This document shows, one piece after another, positions 1-7,764 of a stretch of 50,054 bases of DNA. Under the pieces are notes generated by a model that searched no databases, was not told where the DNA came from, and was given only the letters and a program-made list of their open reading frames with translations. The position numbers were made by a program, and so were the translations under genes. Source of the DNA: JBAZWE01 sp041658605 (GTDB lineage Bacteria; Actinomycetota; Thermoleophilia; BMS3ABIN01); contig JBAZZU010000016.1 in the NCBI GenBank assembly GCA_041658605.1, positions 1-50,054 of the forward strand, given 5' to 3'. Positions within the stretch are counted from its first letter, which is position 1; each line of letters opens with the position of its first letter.

Positions 1-2
1 GC

Positions 3-368
3 AAGGACAAGAATCACCAGCGGGCGTCAGAACTGCTCCCTACCCTGGTCCGATCACGCTCGCTGATAACCTCGAATCACGTGCTGGGGGAAAGCTATAC
101 GCTCATGCGGAAGCTGCTCGGGCATGAGGCCGCCACCGGGTTTATCCGCTCCATTAACCACAGCCGCCGGGTAGAGATCCTCTTCACTCCCCAGGAACTG
201 GAAAAGAAAGCTTACCAGCTGCTCTCGCGTTACGATGATCAGCGATTCAGCTTCGTGGACGCCACATCTTTCGTCTGGATGCGAAAACTGCGCCTGCGGG
301 AGGCATTCACCTTCGATAAGCACTTCTTGACGGCGGGGTTTGTGATGATCGGGACACCCTCTGCATAA
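3..368 (+). CDS. PIN-domain protein (VapC-like RNase), 5' truncated by window edge
   Basis: The frame is open from the first bases to a TAA at 366-368, so the N-terminus lies outside the window. The C-terminal part contains FVDATSFVWMRKL followed by a TFDKHF segment, the usual layout of the last acidic residues of PIN-domain ribonucleases (VapC toxins and relatives). Such proteins cleave RNA through a cluster of three or four acidic residues. An ATG at 81 exists inside the frame, but residues upstream of it (SLITSNHVLGESYTLMRKLL) continue the PIN fold, so it is not the start. The antitoxin, if any, would be upstream of the window. Whether it is a toxin or a solitary PIN protein cannot be told here. 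Confidence 0.75.
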   Translation, partial: KDKNHQRASELLPTLVRSRSLITSNHVLGESYTLMRKLLGHEAATGFIRSINHSRRVEILFTPQELEKKAYQLLSRYDDQRFSFVDATSFVWMRKLRLREAFTFDKHFLTAGFVMIGTPSA

Positions 369-477
369 AGCATGCGCCGCCGCCCGCTCTGTTATATTAT
401 TACCTAAGTATTTATCCGGCAGTAAAACCGTCAGCAAATACGCTTAGTAACTGAAATCCGACCCCGGAGGCACAACA

Positions 478-1224
478 ATGTCCGGACATTCCAAATGGTC
501 ATCGATCAAGCACAAGAAGGGCGCCGCTGACGCCAAGCGCGGCCAGCTCTTTTCCAAGCTTTCGCGCGCCATCACCGTGGCCGCCAAGGAGGGCGGCGGC
601 GACCCGTCCGCCAACGCCACCCTGACCACTGCCATCCAGAAGGCCAAGGACAACTCCATGCCCAAGGACAACATCGAGCGCGCCATCGCCAAGGGCGCCG
701 GTGGCGGCGAGGGCGAGGTATATGAGACCGTGATCTACGAGGGCTACGGCCCCAATGGCGTCGCCGTCCTCGTCGAGGCAATGACCGACAACCGCAACCG
801 CACAGCGGCCGATGTCCGCAACATCTTCAACCGCACCAGCGGCAAGCTTGGCGAGACCGGCACGGTTGCCTGGATATTCGAGCGCAAGGGTTCCGTGGTC
901 GTCGATGTGGCCACTGCCGACGAAGACACCCTGATGACGGTCGCGCTGGAAGCGGGCGCCGAGGATGTTACCCAGGACGAGCAAATATACGAGATCGTCA
1001 CTGACCCCGCGGATTTCATGGCGGTGCGGCAGGCCCTGGAAGCGGCGGGCATCGTCTTTACGTCCGCCGAGCTTGCTATGCTTCCCAAGACCACCGTGCA
1101 GCTGGAGATGAGCGACGCTAAAAAGATGCTCAGGTTAATCGACGCGCTGGAGGAATGCGAAGACGTCCAGGAAGTCCACGCCAACTTCGATATCAGCGAA
1201 GAAATCCTGGAAGCGCTGGCGTAA
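478..1224 (+). CDS. yebC: YebC/PmpR-family protein
   Basis: A full-length 248-residue YebC/TACO1 family protein. It opens with the family signature MSGHSKWSSIKHKK, has the glycine-rich KGAGGGEGEVYETVIYEGYG segment near residues 73-92 and the TDNRNRTAADVRNIF block. Members act as DNA-binding regulators in some species and help ribosomes through polyproline stretches in others. The role here is not decidable. The ATG at 478 has a good Shine-Dalgarno sequence (GGAGG) a few bases upstream. It lies just before ruvCAB, the usual neighbourhood in many bacteria, but a 105-bp spacer carrying a repeat separates it from ruvC. Confidence 0.96.
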   Translation: MSGHSKWSSIKHKKGAADAKRGQLFSKLSRAITVAAKEGGGDPSANATLTTAIQKAKDNSMPKDNIERAIAKGAGGGEGEVYETVIYEGYGPNGVAVLVEAMTDNRNRTAADVRNIFNRTSGKLGETGTVAWIFERKGSVVVDVATADEDTLMTVALEAGAEDVTQDEQIYEIVTDPADFMAVRQALEAAGIVFTSAELAMLPKTTVQLEMSDAKKMLRLIDALEECEDVQEVHANFDISEEILEALA

Positions 1225-1252
1225 AAGATCCAGAAAGCGCCGGTGTAAAATT
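1207..1252 (+). repeat. Imperfect 23-bp tandem duplication across the yebC stop
   Basis: Positions 1207-1229 and 1230-1252 are two adjacent, similar 23-bp units with about six differences. Each contains an AAGCGC..GG.GTAAAA core. The first copy encodes the last residues and stop of YebC and the second is non-coding. It looks like a local slippage duplication. Confidence 0.6.
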
Positions 1253-1284
1253 GTCATTCTGAGGAGCGAAGCGACGAAGAATCT
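1252..1284 (+). repeat. Dispersed REP-like repeat (GTCATTCTGAG...GAAGAATC type)
   Basis: The segment reads GTCATTCTGAGGAGCGAAGC and continues to GAAGAATCT. It matches the half-element seen again as an inverted pair at 25887-25948 in this window. Its arms, GTCATTCTGA and the repeated GCGAAG, are typical of intergenic repeats scattered through many bacterial genomes. It sits in the yebC-ruvC spacer and is not coding. Confidence 0.7.
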
Positions 1285-1329
1285 AGCTCAGGGTGGCAAA
1301 CAGATTAATCGGACGACAGGTAAGGTTCA

Positions 1330-1884
1330 TTGTCAAAAGCGCCACAACTGATTCTTGGTATCGACCCCGGCATGGCAGTCACCGGCTGGGGCGTCATCGA
1401 ATACGTTGGCGATAAGTCGCGCCTGGTCGATCACGGCACAATAGTAACAGCCGCCCGGGATCCCCACCATGAGCGTCTGACGATGATCCACGAAGGCATT
1501 CTCGATGTCATAGATAACTTTCATCCGGATACAGCCGCCGTCGAGGAGCTTTTTACCGGTGTCAACATCAAGACGGCCCTGGCCCTGGGCCAGGCGCGGG
1601 GTGTCATCATCCTCGCCTGCGCCGAACGGGGCCTCAAACCCGCCGACTATACCCCCCTGAGGATCAAGCAGGCCGTAACCGGCTATGGCAGGGCGAGCAA
1701 GGTGCAGGTGCAGCAGATGGTAAAAGCGCTGCTGGGCTTGCCGAAAGTCCCGAAGCCCGACCACGCCGCCGACGCGCTTGCCATCGCAATCTGCCACGCC
1801 CATACGATGAAGACGACCGGGGCCCTGGACAGCGGAGCGTCAAAGCCGCGGCCGCGGCGCTCGCCGACGAAAAGCCCGGCATGA
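1330..1884 (+). CDS. ruvC: Crossover junction endodeoxyribonuclease RuvC
   Basis: RuvC is the dimeric, Mg-dependent resolvase that nicks Holliday junctions made during recombination and fork repair. The 184-residue protein starts at TTG 1330, preceded by AGGTAAGG. The catalytic set is visible: Asp12 in ILGIDPGMAVTGWG, Glu72 in AAVEELFTG, and the C-terminal PDHAADALAIAICH with His145 and Asp148. The His in place of the third Asp of the E. coli enzyme matches the Thermus thermophilus type (H143/D146). The last 20 residues are a basic, Pro/Ser-rich tail. ruvA starts 69 bp downstream, so the three ruv genes probably form one operon. Confidence 0.97.
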   Translation: MSKAPQLILGIDPGMAVTGWGVIEYVGDKSRLVDHGTIVTAARDPHHERLTMIHEGILDVIDNFHPDTAAVEELFTGVNIKTALALGQARGVIILACAERGLKPADYTPLRIKQAVTGYGRASKVQVQQMVKALLGLPKVPKPDHAADALAIAICHAHTMKTTGALDSGASKPRPRRSPTKSPA

Positions 1885-1953
1885 CCACCCCGCATAAAAT
1901 TTCTATGGACGCCTCTTCAGAACTGCGGTACGGCACTTGACCGTCATCCCGCT

Positions 1954-2532
1954 ATGATCGCCTCCCTGACAGGAAAGATCCGCGCGCGCGACGCCGACGG
2001 CATCGTCCTTGACGTCGGCGGCGTCGGTTACCGCGTAGTCATGTCCGCCCGCAGTCTTTCTTCCCTGGAAGGCGCGCAGGAGGTTTCTGTCTACACGTTG
2101 CTCCACGTGCGCGAGGACCTGATGTGCCTTTACGGTTTCACCGAGCCCGAGGAGCGCCAGTTCTTCGAACTGCTCAAGGGCGTCTCGGGAGTGGGGCCGA
2201 AAGTCGCGATCGCCATCCTTTCCGCCTACGGCCCCGACGACCTCAGGCGCGCCGTCCTCAACCGGGACATCGCCCTTTTTCAAAGCATAACCGGCATCGG
2301 CAAGAAGACCGCCGAGCGACTGGCGCTGGAGCTCAAGGACAAGGTGGGGGAGATCGAATCTGTCGCCGCGGCGCCGAAGGGCGGCAACGGTGGCTATTAT
2401 CTTGCCCGCGAGGCGCTCATCAGCCTGGGATACAATTTTTCCGAAGCTGAGGCTGCGCTCGCCGGGACGGACCCGGCACAGGATGTAGAGGAACTCGTGC
2501 GCGAGGCGCTGAAGAAGATAGGGAAACCTTAA
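1954..2532 (+). CDS. ruvA: Holliday junction branch migration protein RuvA
   Basis: A full-length 192-residue RuvA, the tetrameric protein that grips four-way junctions and loads RuvB. The N-terminal OB-fold domain starts MIASLTGKIRARDADGIVLD. Two helix-hairpin-helix motifs follow: LKGVSGVGPKVAIAIL (about residues 74-89) and FQSITGIGKKTAERLALEL (about 109-127). The C-terminal domain that touches RuvB ends EELVREALKKIGKP. The ATG at 1954 gives the canonical N-terminus although no strong Shine-Dalgarno sequence is visible. ruvB begins 12 bp downstream, so translation is probably coupled. Confidence 0.97.
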   Translation: MIASLTGKIRARDADGIVLDVGGVGYRVVMSARSLSSLEGAQEVSVYTLLHVREDLMCLYGFTEPEERQFFELLKGVSGVGPKVAIAILSAYGPDDLRRAVLNRDIALFQSITGIGKKTAERLALELKDKVGEIESVAAAPKGGNGGYYLAREALISLGYNFSEAEAALAGTDPAQDVEELVREALKKIGKP

Positions 2533-2544
2533 AAAGGAAATAAA

Positions 2545-3567
2545 GTGGATGATGAATTCCGCCTCGCCGACCCGATAGTCCAGACTGAAGAACAGGAGCT
2601 GGAGGTTTCCCTCCGCCCACGCCGGTTCAGCGATTTCATCGGGCAGGAAGGGCTTAAAGAACAGCTCCAGATCTTCATCGAGGCGGCGCGCACGCGCGGC
2701 GAGGCGCTCGACCACGTGCTGCTGGTTGGCCCGCCGGGCCTGGGCAAGACCACGCTCGCCGGTATCATCGCCAGCGAGATGGGCGTCTCCATACGTACGA
2801 CCTCGGGCCCGACGCTCGAGCGCAAGGCCGACATCGCCGCTATCCTCACCAACCTCGAGGAGGGCGACGTCCTCTTCATCGACGAGATCCACCGCCTTGG
2901 CCGTTCGATCGAGGAAGTGCTCTATCCGGCGATGGAGGACTACCAGCTGGATATCATCATCGGGCAGGGGCCGAGCGCGCGCACCATCCGCCTCGACGTG
3001 CCGCCTTTCACGATGGTCGGCGCGACGACCCGCACCGGACTCATCACCACGCCGCTGCGCGACCGCTTCGGCGTCACCCACCGGCTCGATTATTACACCG
3101 CAGAAGAGCTCGCCCTGATCGTCCGGCGCTCAGCCTCCATCCTCAACGTCGAGGTGGAAGAGGAGGGCCTGATGGAGATCGCCCGCCGCTCGCGCGGAAC
3201 CCCGCGTGTGGCCAACCGGCTGCTCAGGCGTGTGCGCGACTTCGCCCAGGTCAGGCACGACGGCTGCATCACGCAGGATGTCGCCTGCAAGGCGCTGGGT
3301 CTGCTGGAAGTCGACAGCCAGGGGCTGGACAAGACCGACCGCGAAATCCTCAGGTTGATAATAGAGAAGTTTGATGGTGGACCCGTGGGCCTGGGAACGC
3401 TGGCGGTCGCCCTGGGTGAAGAACGCGACACGCTCGAAGATGTCTACGAACCCTACCTCCTGCAACAGGGTCTCCTGCAGAGAACGCCGCGAGGCCGCGT
3501 CGTCACCCGCCTGGCCTACGAGCACATCGGCGCCGAAGCGCCGCCCGCGGGCGAAAAACTCTTTTAG
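2545..3567 (+). CDS. ruvB: Holliday junction branch migration DNA helicase RuvB
   Basis: The AAA+ motor that forms hexameric rings on either side of RuvA and drives branch migration. The 340-residue protein starts with GTG 2545 after an AAAAAGGA site. Visible parts are Walker A GPPGLGKTTLA, Walker B VLFIDEIHRL, the sensor/arginine-finger region GATTRTGLITTPLRDRFG, and a C-terminal winged helix with PYLLQQGLLQRTPRGR. It closes the ruvCAB run. The next gene is convergent with only one base between the two stop codons, leaving no room for an independent terminator. Confidence 0.98.
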   Translation: MDDEFRLADPIVQTEEQELEVSLRPRRFSDFIGQEGLKEQLQIFIEAARTRGEALDHVLLVGPPGLGKTTLAGIIASEMGVSIRTTSGPTLERKADIAAILTNLEEGDVLFIDEIHRLGRSIEEVLYPAMEDYQLDIIIGQGPSARTIRLDVPPFTMVGATTRTGLITTPLRDRFGVTHRLDYYTAEELALIVRRSASILNVEVEEEGLMEIARRSRGTPRVANRLLRRVRDFAQVRHDGCITQDVACKALGLLEVDSQGLDKTDREILRLIIEKFDGGPVGLGTLAVALGEERDTLEDVYEPYLLQQGLLQRTPRGRVVTRLAYEHIGAEAPPAGEKLF

Positions 3568-3568
3568 T

Positions 3569-4663
3569 CTAACCCCAGCTGGCCTGGAATTCGGGCTGCA
3601 CCAGCTGGATGAATGTCAGGCCGCGGTTGAGTGGTACCGGCTGGCCGGCAGCGTCTGTATAGGTGGTCATCTGGTTCAGTGCCACCCTTTTCCATATTGC
3701 GGTAATGACCTGGCCGTCCCGGAAGATCAACGCCTTGCCTGAACCCGTAAGCTCGAACTCGAGGCTGCGATTACCGCCCACGTCCTCCTCGATGTTGCTC
3801 TCGTTGACCGACACGTACTGGATTATCACGTTTTTCGCCGCTATCTGTTTGCCGGTCAGCGTATCGATATGCGCTTCGCCGCCGATGGAGCGCAGCCAGC
3901 TGTTGGATCCGGCATCATACGTGTAACCTGTTTGAACGATGCCTGAGTATGGAATCGATATGGTCGAGATAGCCGGTGCGGGTGTGTCGTCCTTGAAAGT
4001 GAGGGGTACAAGATTCGCGGTGTCGGCGAAGCCGGCTCCCACCGCCGCGGCGCGGAGGTTGCTGGTGCTGGTCATCAGGTCATGCGGCCCGACGCGGTCG
4101 GCCGCGCGCCAGTAGGCGTCGCCGTAGCTGTAATGGTTGATATTCGGTATGTCCGAGCGCGCTTCGAGCTCGGCGGTGACGCCGGCGCTTGAACCCGAGT
4201 TGGAAAGAAGCGCCTGATATTCCGGCACGAGCTGTATATTGATGAGCCTGGCGCTTCGCACCGGGCCGACAACATCGGCGTCATGGCAGTCGAACACCGC
4301 CGAGAAACGGGTAACGTCACCCTCTGCCATCGCCTCGTAGACGATATCGGCCTGGCTCAAACCCGACTGGTTCCGCGCCTCCGGAGCATTGTCTATCTGC
4401 ACGATGATGGGACGCCGCGTCGTGGCTGCCCGGTTGCTCAAGGCGCTGCCGTCGAGGGGGCAGTAAAATTCGGGAGGACCCGGCATCGGCGTGGTTGCAG
4501 TGATGCCGGTCAGGGTGGAAAATCGCTCAGGAGCCTTGCGGCTGGAGTAGATCGCCCAGATTAAAAAGGATACCGCGGTCATCAAGAGCACTATCAGGAT
4601 GATTGTGATCCATCGATTCCGGGAACTGGTACTTGAGTTGAGCATCATTATATTGGGAGGCAT
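3569..4663 (-). CDS. DUF3048 (YerB-like) membrane-anchored protein
   Basis: A 364-residue protein with one N-terminal membrane segment (about residues 17-42) after a short basic stretch, so the bulk is predicted outside the membrane. The body carries the DUF3048 signature: RRPIIVQIDNAPEARNQSGL, then QADIVYEAMAEGDVTRF and GPVRSARLINIQL. B. subtilis YerB is the family's lipoprotein example and no reaction is established. This copy has a transmembrane anchor rather than a lipobox Cys. Two other ATG codons at residues 6 and 7 are possible starts and no clear Shine-Dalgarno sequence separates them. It is monocistronic, convergent with ruvB and divergent from queH. Confidence 0.85.
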   Translation of the reverse strand: MPPNIMMLNSSTSSRNRWITIILIVLLMTAVSFLIWAIYSSRKAPERFSTLTGITATTPMPGPPEFYCPLDGSALSNRAATTRRPIIVQIDNAPEARNQSGLSQADIVYEAMAEGDVTRFSAVFDCHDADVVGPVRSARLINIQLVPEYQALLSNSGSSAGVTAELEARSDIPNINHYSYGDAYWRAADRVGPHDLMTSTSNLRAAAVGAGFADTANLVPLTFKDDTPAPAISTISIPYSGIVQTGYTYDAGSNSWLRSIGGEAHIDTLTGKQIAAKNVIIQYVSVNESNIEEDVGGNRSLEFELTGSGKALIFRDGQVITAIWKRVALNQMTTYTDAAGQPVPLNRGLTFIQLVQPEFQASWG

Positions 4664-4724
4664 TCCAAACTAGACGAGGTTAGCGGAATCTGGTTTGAAT
4701 GTCAAAGAATGGTGGCTGATAATA

Positions 4725-5288
4725 ATGTCCATGAAACTGCTTCTCCATATATGCTGCGCCCCCTGTTCCACGACCACGGTCCAGTCCTGGAGGCAGGAGG
4801 GAGCCGATGTCACCGGCACCTTTTTTAATCCCAATATCCATCCCTTCGGCGAGCACCAGCGCCGCTATGACACGCTTCTGGGCTATGCCAGCAAGATCGA
4901 CCTGCCCCTCATGGGTGAGCCCATGTACGATATCGTCGCCTGGCTCAGGATGGTCACGGGAAGGGAACAAAAAGGTGAAAGATGCCGCCTTTGCGTAGCG
5001 CACCGAATGAATCACGTCGCGAAACTGGCCGCCGATGCGAAATTCGATTCCTTCAGTACCTCGCTCCTGGTAAGTCCCTGGCAGGAACACGAGATCATCA
5101 TCGAAGAAGGAATGAAAGCCGGTAAGGCCGCCGGCGTGGAATTTGCGTATCGAGACCTGCGGCCGCTTTACAGGGAGAGCATAAAAATCTCCCGGTCGGC
5201 AGGTCTCTACCGGCAGAAATACTGCGGCTGTATCTACAGCGAAGCAGAAGCGGCCATACCGCAGATTCAGCCCCCGCGAAAGGCATAA
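4725..5288 (+). CDS. queH: Epoxyqueuosine reductase QueH
   Basis: QueH performs the last step of queuosine synthesis, reducing epoxyqueuosine to queuosine in tRNA without the cobalamin used by QueG. The ATG at 4725 has GGTGG nine bases upstream; an in-frame TTG at 4695 would add ten unsupported residues. In the 187-residue protein the iron-sulfur and redox cysteines are visible: LLHICCAPCS (C10, C11, C14), ERCRLC (C87, C90) and YCGC (C167, C169). The FFNPNIHPFGEHQRR segment is also typical. queA follows 8 bp downstream, so the two genes of the same pathway are co-transcribed. Confidence 0.95.
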   Translation: MSMKLLLHICCAPCSTTTVQSWRQEGADVTGTFFNPNIHPFGEHQRRYDTLLGYASKIDLPLMGEPMYDIVAWLRMVTGREQKGERCRLCVAHRMNHVAKLAADAKFDSFSTSLLVSPWQEHEIIIEEGMKAGKAAGVEFAYRDLRPLYRESIKISRSAGLYRQKYCGCIYSEAEAAIPQIQPPRKA

Positions 5289-5296
5289 GTCCGCCG

Positions 5297-6343
5297 ATGC
5301 TCACCAGTGAACTGGATTACGATCTTCCACCCGGGCTTATTGCCCAGACCCCCATCTATCCGCGGGACCACAGCCGTCTGCTCGTTTTCAAGCGCGCCAG
5401 CGCTGAGACCCGTCATGGGCGTTTTCCCGACCTGATGACTTATCTGAATCCGGGTGATGTCCTGGTCTACAACGATTCCCGCGTGCTCAGGGCCAGGGTC
5501 TTCGCGGTCAAGCCCACCGGCGGCCGCGTCGAACTCCTTTTTCTCAGGAGGCGCCCGGGTGATGTCTGGGAAGCGCTGGTCAAACCTTCCGCGAGGCTCA
5601 AGGAGGGAAACGGGCTCAGGCTGTCTCCGGAAGCAAAGACAGGGGAGATAAAAATGTCGGCGGGCGACCACTTCCTGCTCAAGAAGAACCTGGGCTCGGG
5701 ACGCTGGCTGGTCAAGAACACAAGTAGCGTGGAGATGGAGACACTGCTCGAACAGTTCGGTGAGATGCCGCTGCCTCCCTATATAAAAGAAGCCCTGAAC
5801 GAACCCGAGCGGTACCAGACTGTCTATGCGAGCGAGTCCGGTTCCGCAGCCGCCCCCACTGCCGGTCTGCATTTCACGGAGGAGCTGCTATCAAGAATCG
5901 CGGCGGCCGGCATAAAGTCTGTCCCCCTGACGCTGGATATCGGCCTCGACACATTTCGTCCGGTCAGTGAAGACGACCTTGGCCTGCACCGGATACACAG
6001 TGAAAGTTATCGCCTGTCAGCCCAATCCCACAGGGAGATCGTCACAGCCAGGGAAAGGGGCGGCAAGGTTATATCCGTGGGTACCACGGCCGCGCGTGTG
6101 CTCGAGACGGTTTTCGCCGAGCCGCAGGGATCGCTTGAAGGGGAGACGCGCCTGTTCATAACACCGGGGTACAGTTTCCGCGCCGTGGATGCGCTTCTAA
6201 CCAACTTCCATCTGCCGCGCTCGACGCTGCTGGCGCTAGTGATGGCCTTCGCCGGCAAGGACGAAACCCGGCGCATTTACAGCGAGGCGGTAAGGGAGCG
6301 CTACAGGTTCTACAGTTTCGGTGACGCGATGCTGGTGTTGTAA
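5297..6343 (+). CDS. queA: tRNA preQ1(34) S-adenosylmethionine ribosyltransferase-isomerase QueA
   Basis: QueA transfers and isomerises the ribosyl part of SAM onto preQ1 at tRNA position 34, giving epoxyqueuosine, the substrate of QueH encoded just upstream. The 348-residue protein has the family's usual length and the expected blocks: LDYDLPPGLIAQTPIYPRD at the N-terminus, GDVLVYNDSRVLRAR, the SGSAAAPTAGLHFTEELL motif and the C-terminal LLTNFHLPRSTLLALVMAFAG. The start ATG follows queH by 8 bp. The 3' end overlaps by 34 bp the end of a minus-strand gene at 6310-6642. Confidence 0.97.
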   Translation: MLTSELDYDLPPGLIAQTPIYPRDHSRLLVFKRASAETRHGRFPDLMTYLNPGDVLVYNDSRVLRARVFAVKPTGGRVELLFLRRRPGDVWEALVKPSARLKEGNGLRLSPEAKTGEIKMSAGDHFLLKKNLGSGRWLVKNTSSVEMETLLEQFGEMPLPPYIKEALNEPERYQTVYASESGSAAAPTAGLHFTEELLSRIAAAGIKSVPLTLDIGLDTFRPVSEDDLGLHRIHSESYRLSAQSHREIVTARERGGKVISVGTTAARVLETVFAEPQGSLEGETRLFITPGYSFRAVDALLTNFHLPRSTLLALVMAFAGKDETRRIYSEAVRERYRFYSFGDAMLVL

Positions 6344-6642
6344 CCGCCAGCCTGCAGATCGGCTACCGCCGGCATGACCTCATCCTCCGGCACGACCATC
6401 TTGATCGTATCCAGGCGGATGATCAGCGTCTGGGTTTTCTGCACCGGCGCGTCCGGCTGATCGATCTTCCTATAACTGGCGTCTGTTATTGGCAGGTAGT
6501 GCAGTTCCTTGAGATTGAGCAGGTCACTGACGCGAGCCTGATAACTACCAGCTCTGACGTGCATGAAGCCTTTGATTTCGTAATCATCAGTTATTATTGT
6601 GACCTTCATGGCGTCTGTGGGGACTTTTGAGCATGTAGTCAT
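6310..6642 (-). CDS. Small conserved protein of unknown function (DUF6812-like?)
   Basis: A 110-residue soluble protein whose core reads MKVTIITDDYEIKGFMHV, then ARVSDLLNLKELHYLPITDA and a beta-rich segment (KTQTLIIRLDTIKMVVPED). The pattern suggests a small beta-barrel of the kind annotated as DUF6812, but I am not certain of that family. The first ATG (6642) is preceded by AGGCAGGAAAA, while an internal Met at residue 12 would start exactly at the conserved core. Its 3' end overlaps queA by 34 bp in antisense. It lies in the same direction as the caspase-like gene upstream, 78 bp away, and may share its transcript. Confidence 0.6.
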   Translation of the reverse strand: MTTCSKVPTDAMKVTIITDDYEIKGFMHVRAGSYQARVSDLLNLKELHYLPITDASYRKIDQPDAPVQKTQTLIIRLDTIKMVVPEDEVMPAVADLQAGGYNTSIASPKL

Positions 6643-6720
6643 TTTTCCTGCCTTTGTTTTGGAATGCGTCGCAACTCTTTCGGCGTGAACTGCTTGCGGG
6701 TTTAGCCGCGGCGGGAAATT

Positions 6721-7623
6721 CTATAAATCCAGATTTCCAGGATATTCATCGGCAATTTGCGGATTTTGGCCATAGCCGAGGAAAGCCCTGGGGGCGGCGG
6801 CAAGGAAAGCGTCCTCAACAGAGAACCTTTTCGAGATCCCCTCTTCCACCAGATATTGTGTCATGACGCCGCGGCCGGCATCCGGAATCTCGCTTGAGAG
6901 TTCATCGAGCTGGCTGGACATGGTGACGATCCGGTTGGGTCCAGTGATTCCCGGGCGGTTGAAACCGCCGGCGCTGCAGCTGTCGATATTGATCCAGGCG
7001 CGAGCCGGATGGATACGCGAGAGGTACTGCGCCAGCTGCGAATCCCACAGCAAGCCCTGCCCGCGTTTGTAGTCGAACCCGGGATAATCAAAGGGGACCA
7101 GGGCCGCACCGGGCGCCAGGTCGGGTATGTTCAGCCCGGCTCCGGGCCCATTGCGAAGTCCGTGGCCGCTGTAGAAAAAGACGACTTCCGATTCGGAATC
7201 TACCTGAGGGTTGGTAGTCAGCCAGTCGAGCGCCTTGCAGATGTTGTCCAGCGTCGCCTGAGAATTCTGCAGCAGGATGACGTTTTCACGTGGGAAGCCC
7301 ATTTTTCCGGTGAGCATGTCGTAAACCGAGCCGGCGTCCCTGTCCGCGTACGCCACATTGCCGAAATCATAGTTCTCGTAGACTATCCCGATGACGACCG
7401 CGAATTTCTTGTGATTGGGGACAGAATTCAGGATCGGACGGGAAACGGTTGCAGGAGCGGTGTTCTGCTCGGCGGGCACAACGATTTCCGCCGCGGCATC
7501 CATGCCATACACGGGGTAATCAGGGGGACCGGTGACCTCGGCTGAGACTGACGCCGTAAAACTCAAGCTCAATATAAGGGAAGTGAGCAACCCAAGTGCT
7601 GTCTTGCGCAAGGAAGGAAACAT
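6721..7623 (-). CDS. Secreted caspase-fold (peptidase C14 / metacaspase-like) protein
   Basis: A 300-residue protein with a signal peptide (LRKTALGLLTSLILSLSF, predicted cleavage after VSA near residue 28). The mature part is a caspase-haemoglobinase fold: KKFAVVIGI opens the domain, the catalytic His154 lies in FFYSGHG, and the Cys216 nucleophile lies in WINIDSCSAGGF. Both catalytic residues are intact, so it is probably an active Arg/Lys- or Asp-type cysteine peptidase outside the cytoplasm, but specificity and substrate are unknown. It interrupts the queuosine genes on the opposite strand. No good Shine-Dalgarno sequence precedes the ATG; instead a 13-bp inverted repeat occupies that position. 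Confidence 0.88.
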   Translation of the reverse strand: MFPSLRKTALGLLTSLILSLSFTASVSAEVTGPPDYPVYGMDAAAEIVVPAEQNTAPATVSRPILNSVPNHKKFAVVIGIVYENYDFGNVAYADRDAGSVYDMLTGKMGFPRENVILLQNSQATLDNICKALDWLTTNPQVDSESEVVFFYSGHGLRNGPGAGLNIPDLAPGAALVPFDYPGFDYKRGQGLLWDSQLAQYLSRIHPARAWINIDSCSAGGFNRPGITGPNRIVTMSSQLDELSSEIPDAGRGVMTQYLVEEGISKRFSVEDAFLAAAPRAFLGYGQNPQIADEYPGNLDL

Positions 7624-7626
7624 CTT

Positions 7627-7639
7627 GTTAGATTCTAAC
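7627..7639. promoter_or_regulatory. Inverted repeat in front of the caspase-like gene
   Basis: GTTAGATTCTAAC is a perfect 6-bp inverted repeat around one central base, three bases upstream of the minus-strand ATG at 7623. It occupies the position expected for the ribosome binding site, so it could be an operator or an RNA hairpin. Function is inferred from position only. Confidence 0.35.
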
Positions 7640-7764
7640 AGACCTGTGTCCTTCCATTGAGAATATCGTGTTTTTCCTCCAGGCTGCGGGTTTCTGATGG
7701 TTGTAGGATAAAATAATCAGTAGGATTCAAGGCAGTCATCAAACCATGGCTTACAGGAGGCTTC

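Noticed and set aside
1903..3081. 392-residue minus-strand open frame across ruvA and ruvB
   Set aside because: It is the antisense shadow of GC-rich ruvA/ruvB coding sequence; it has no recognisable domain, and both plus-strand proteins are certain.
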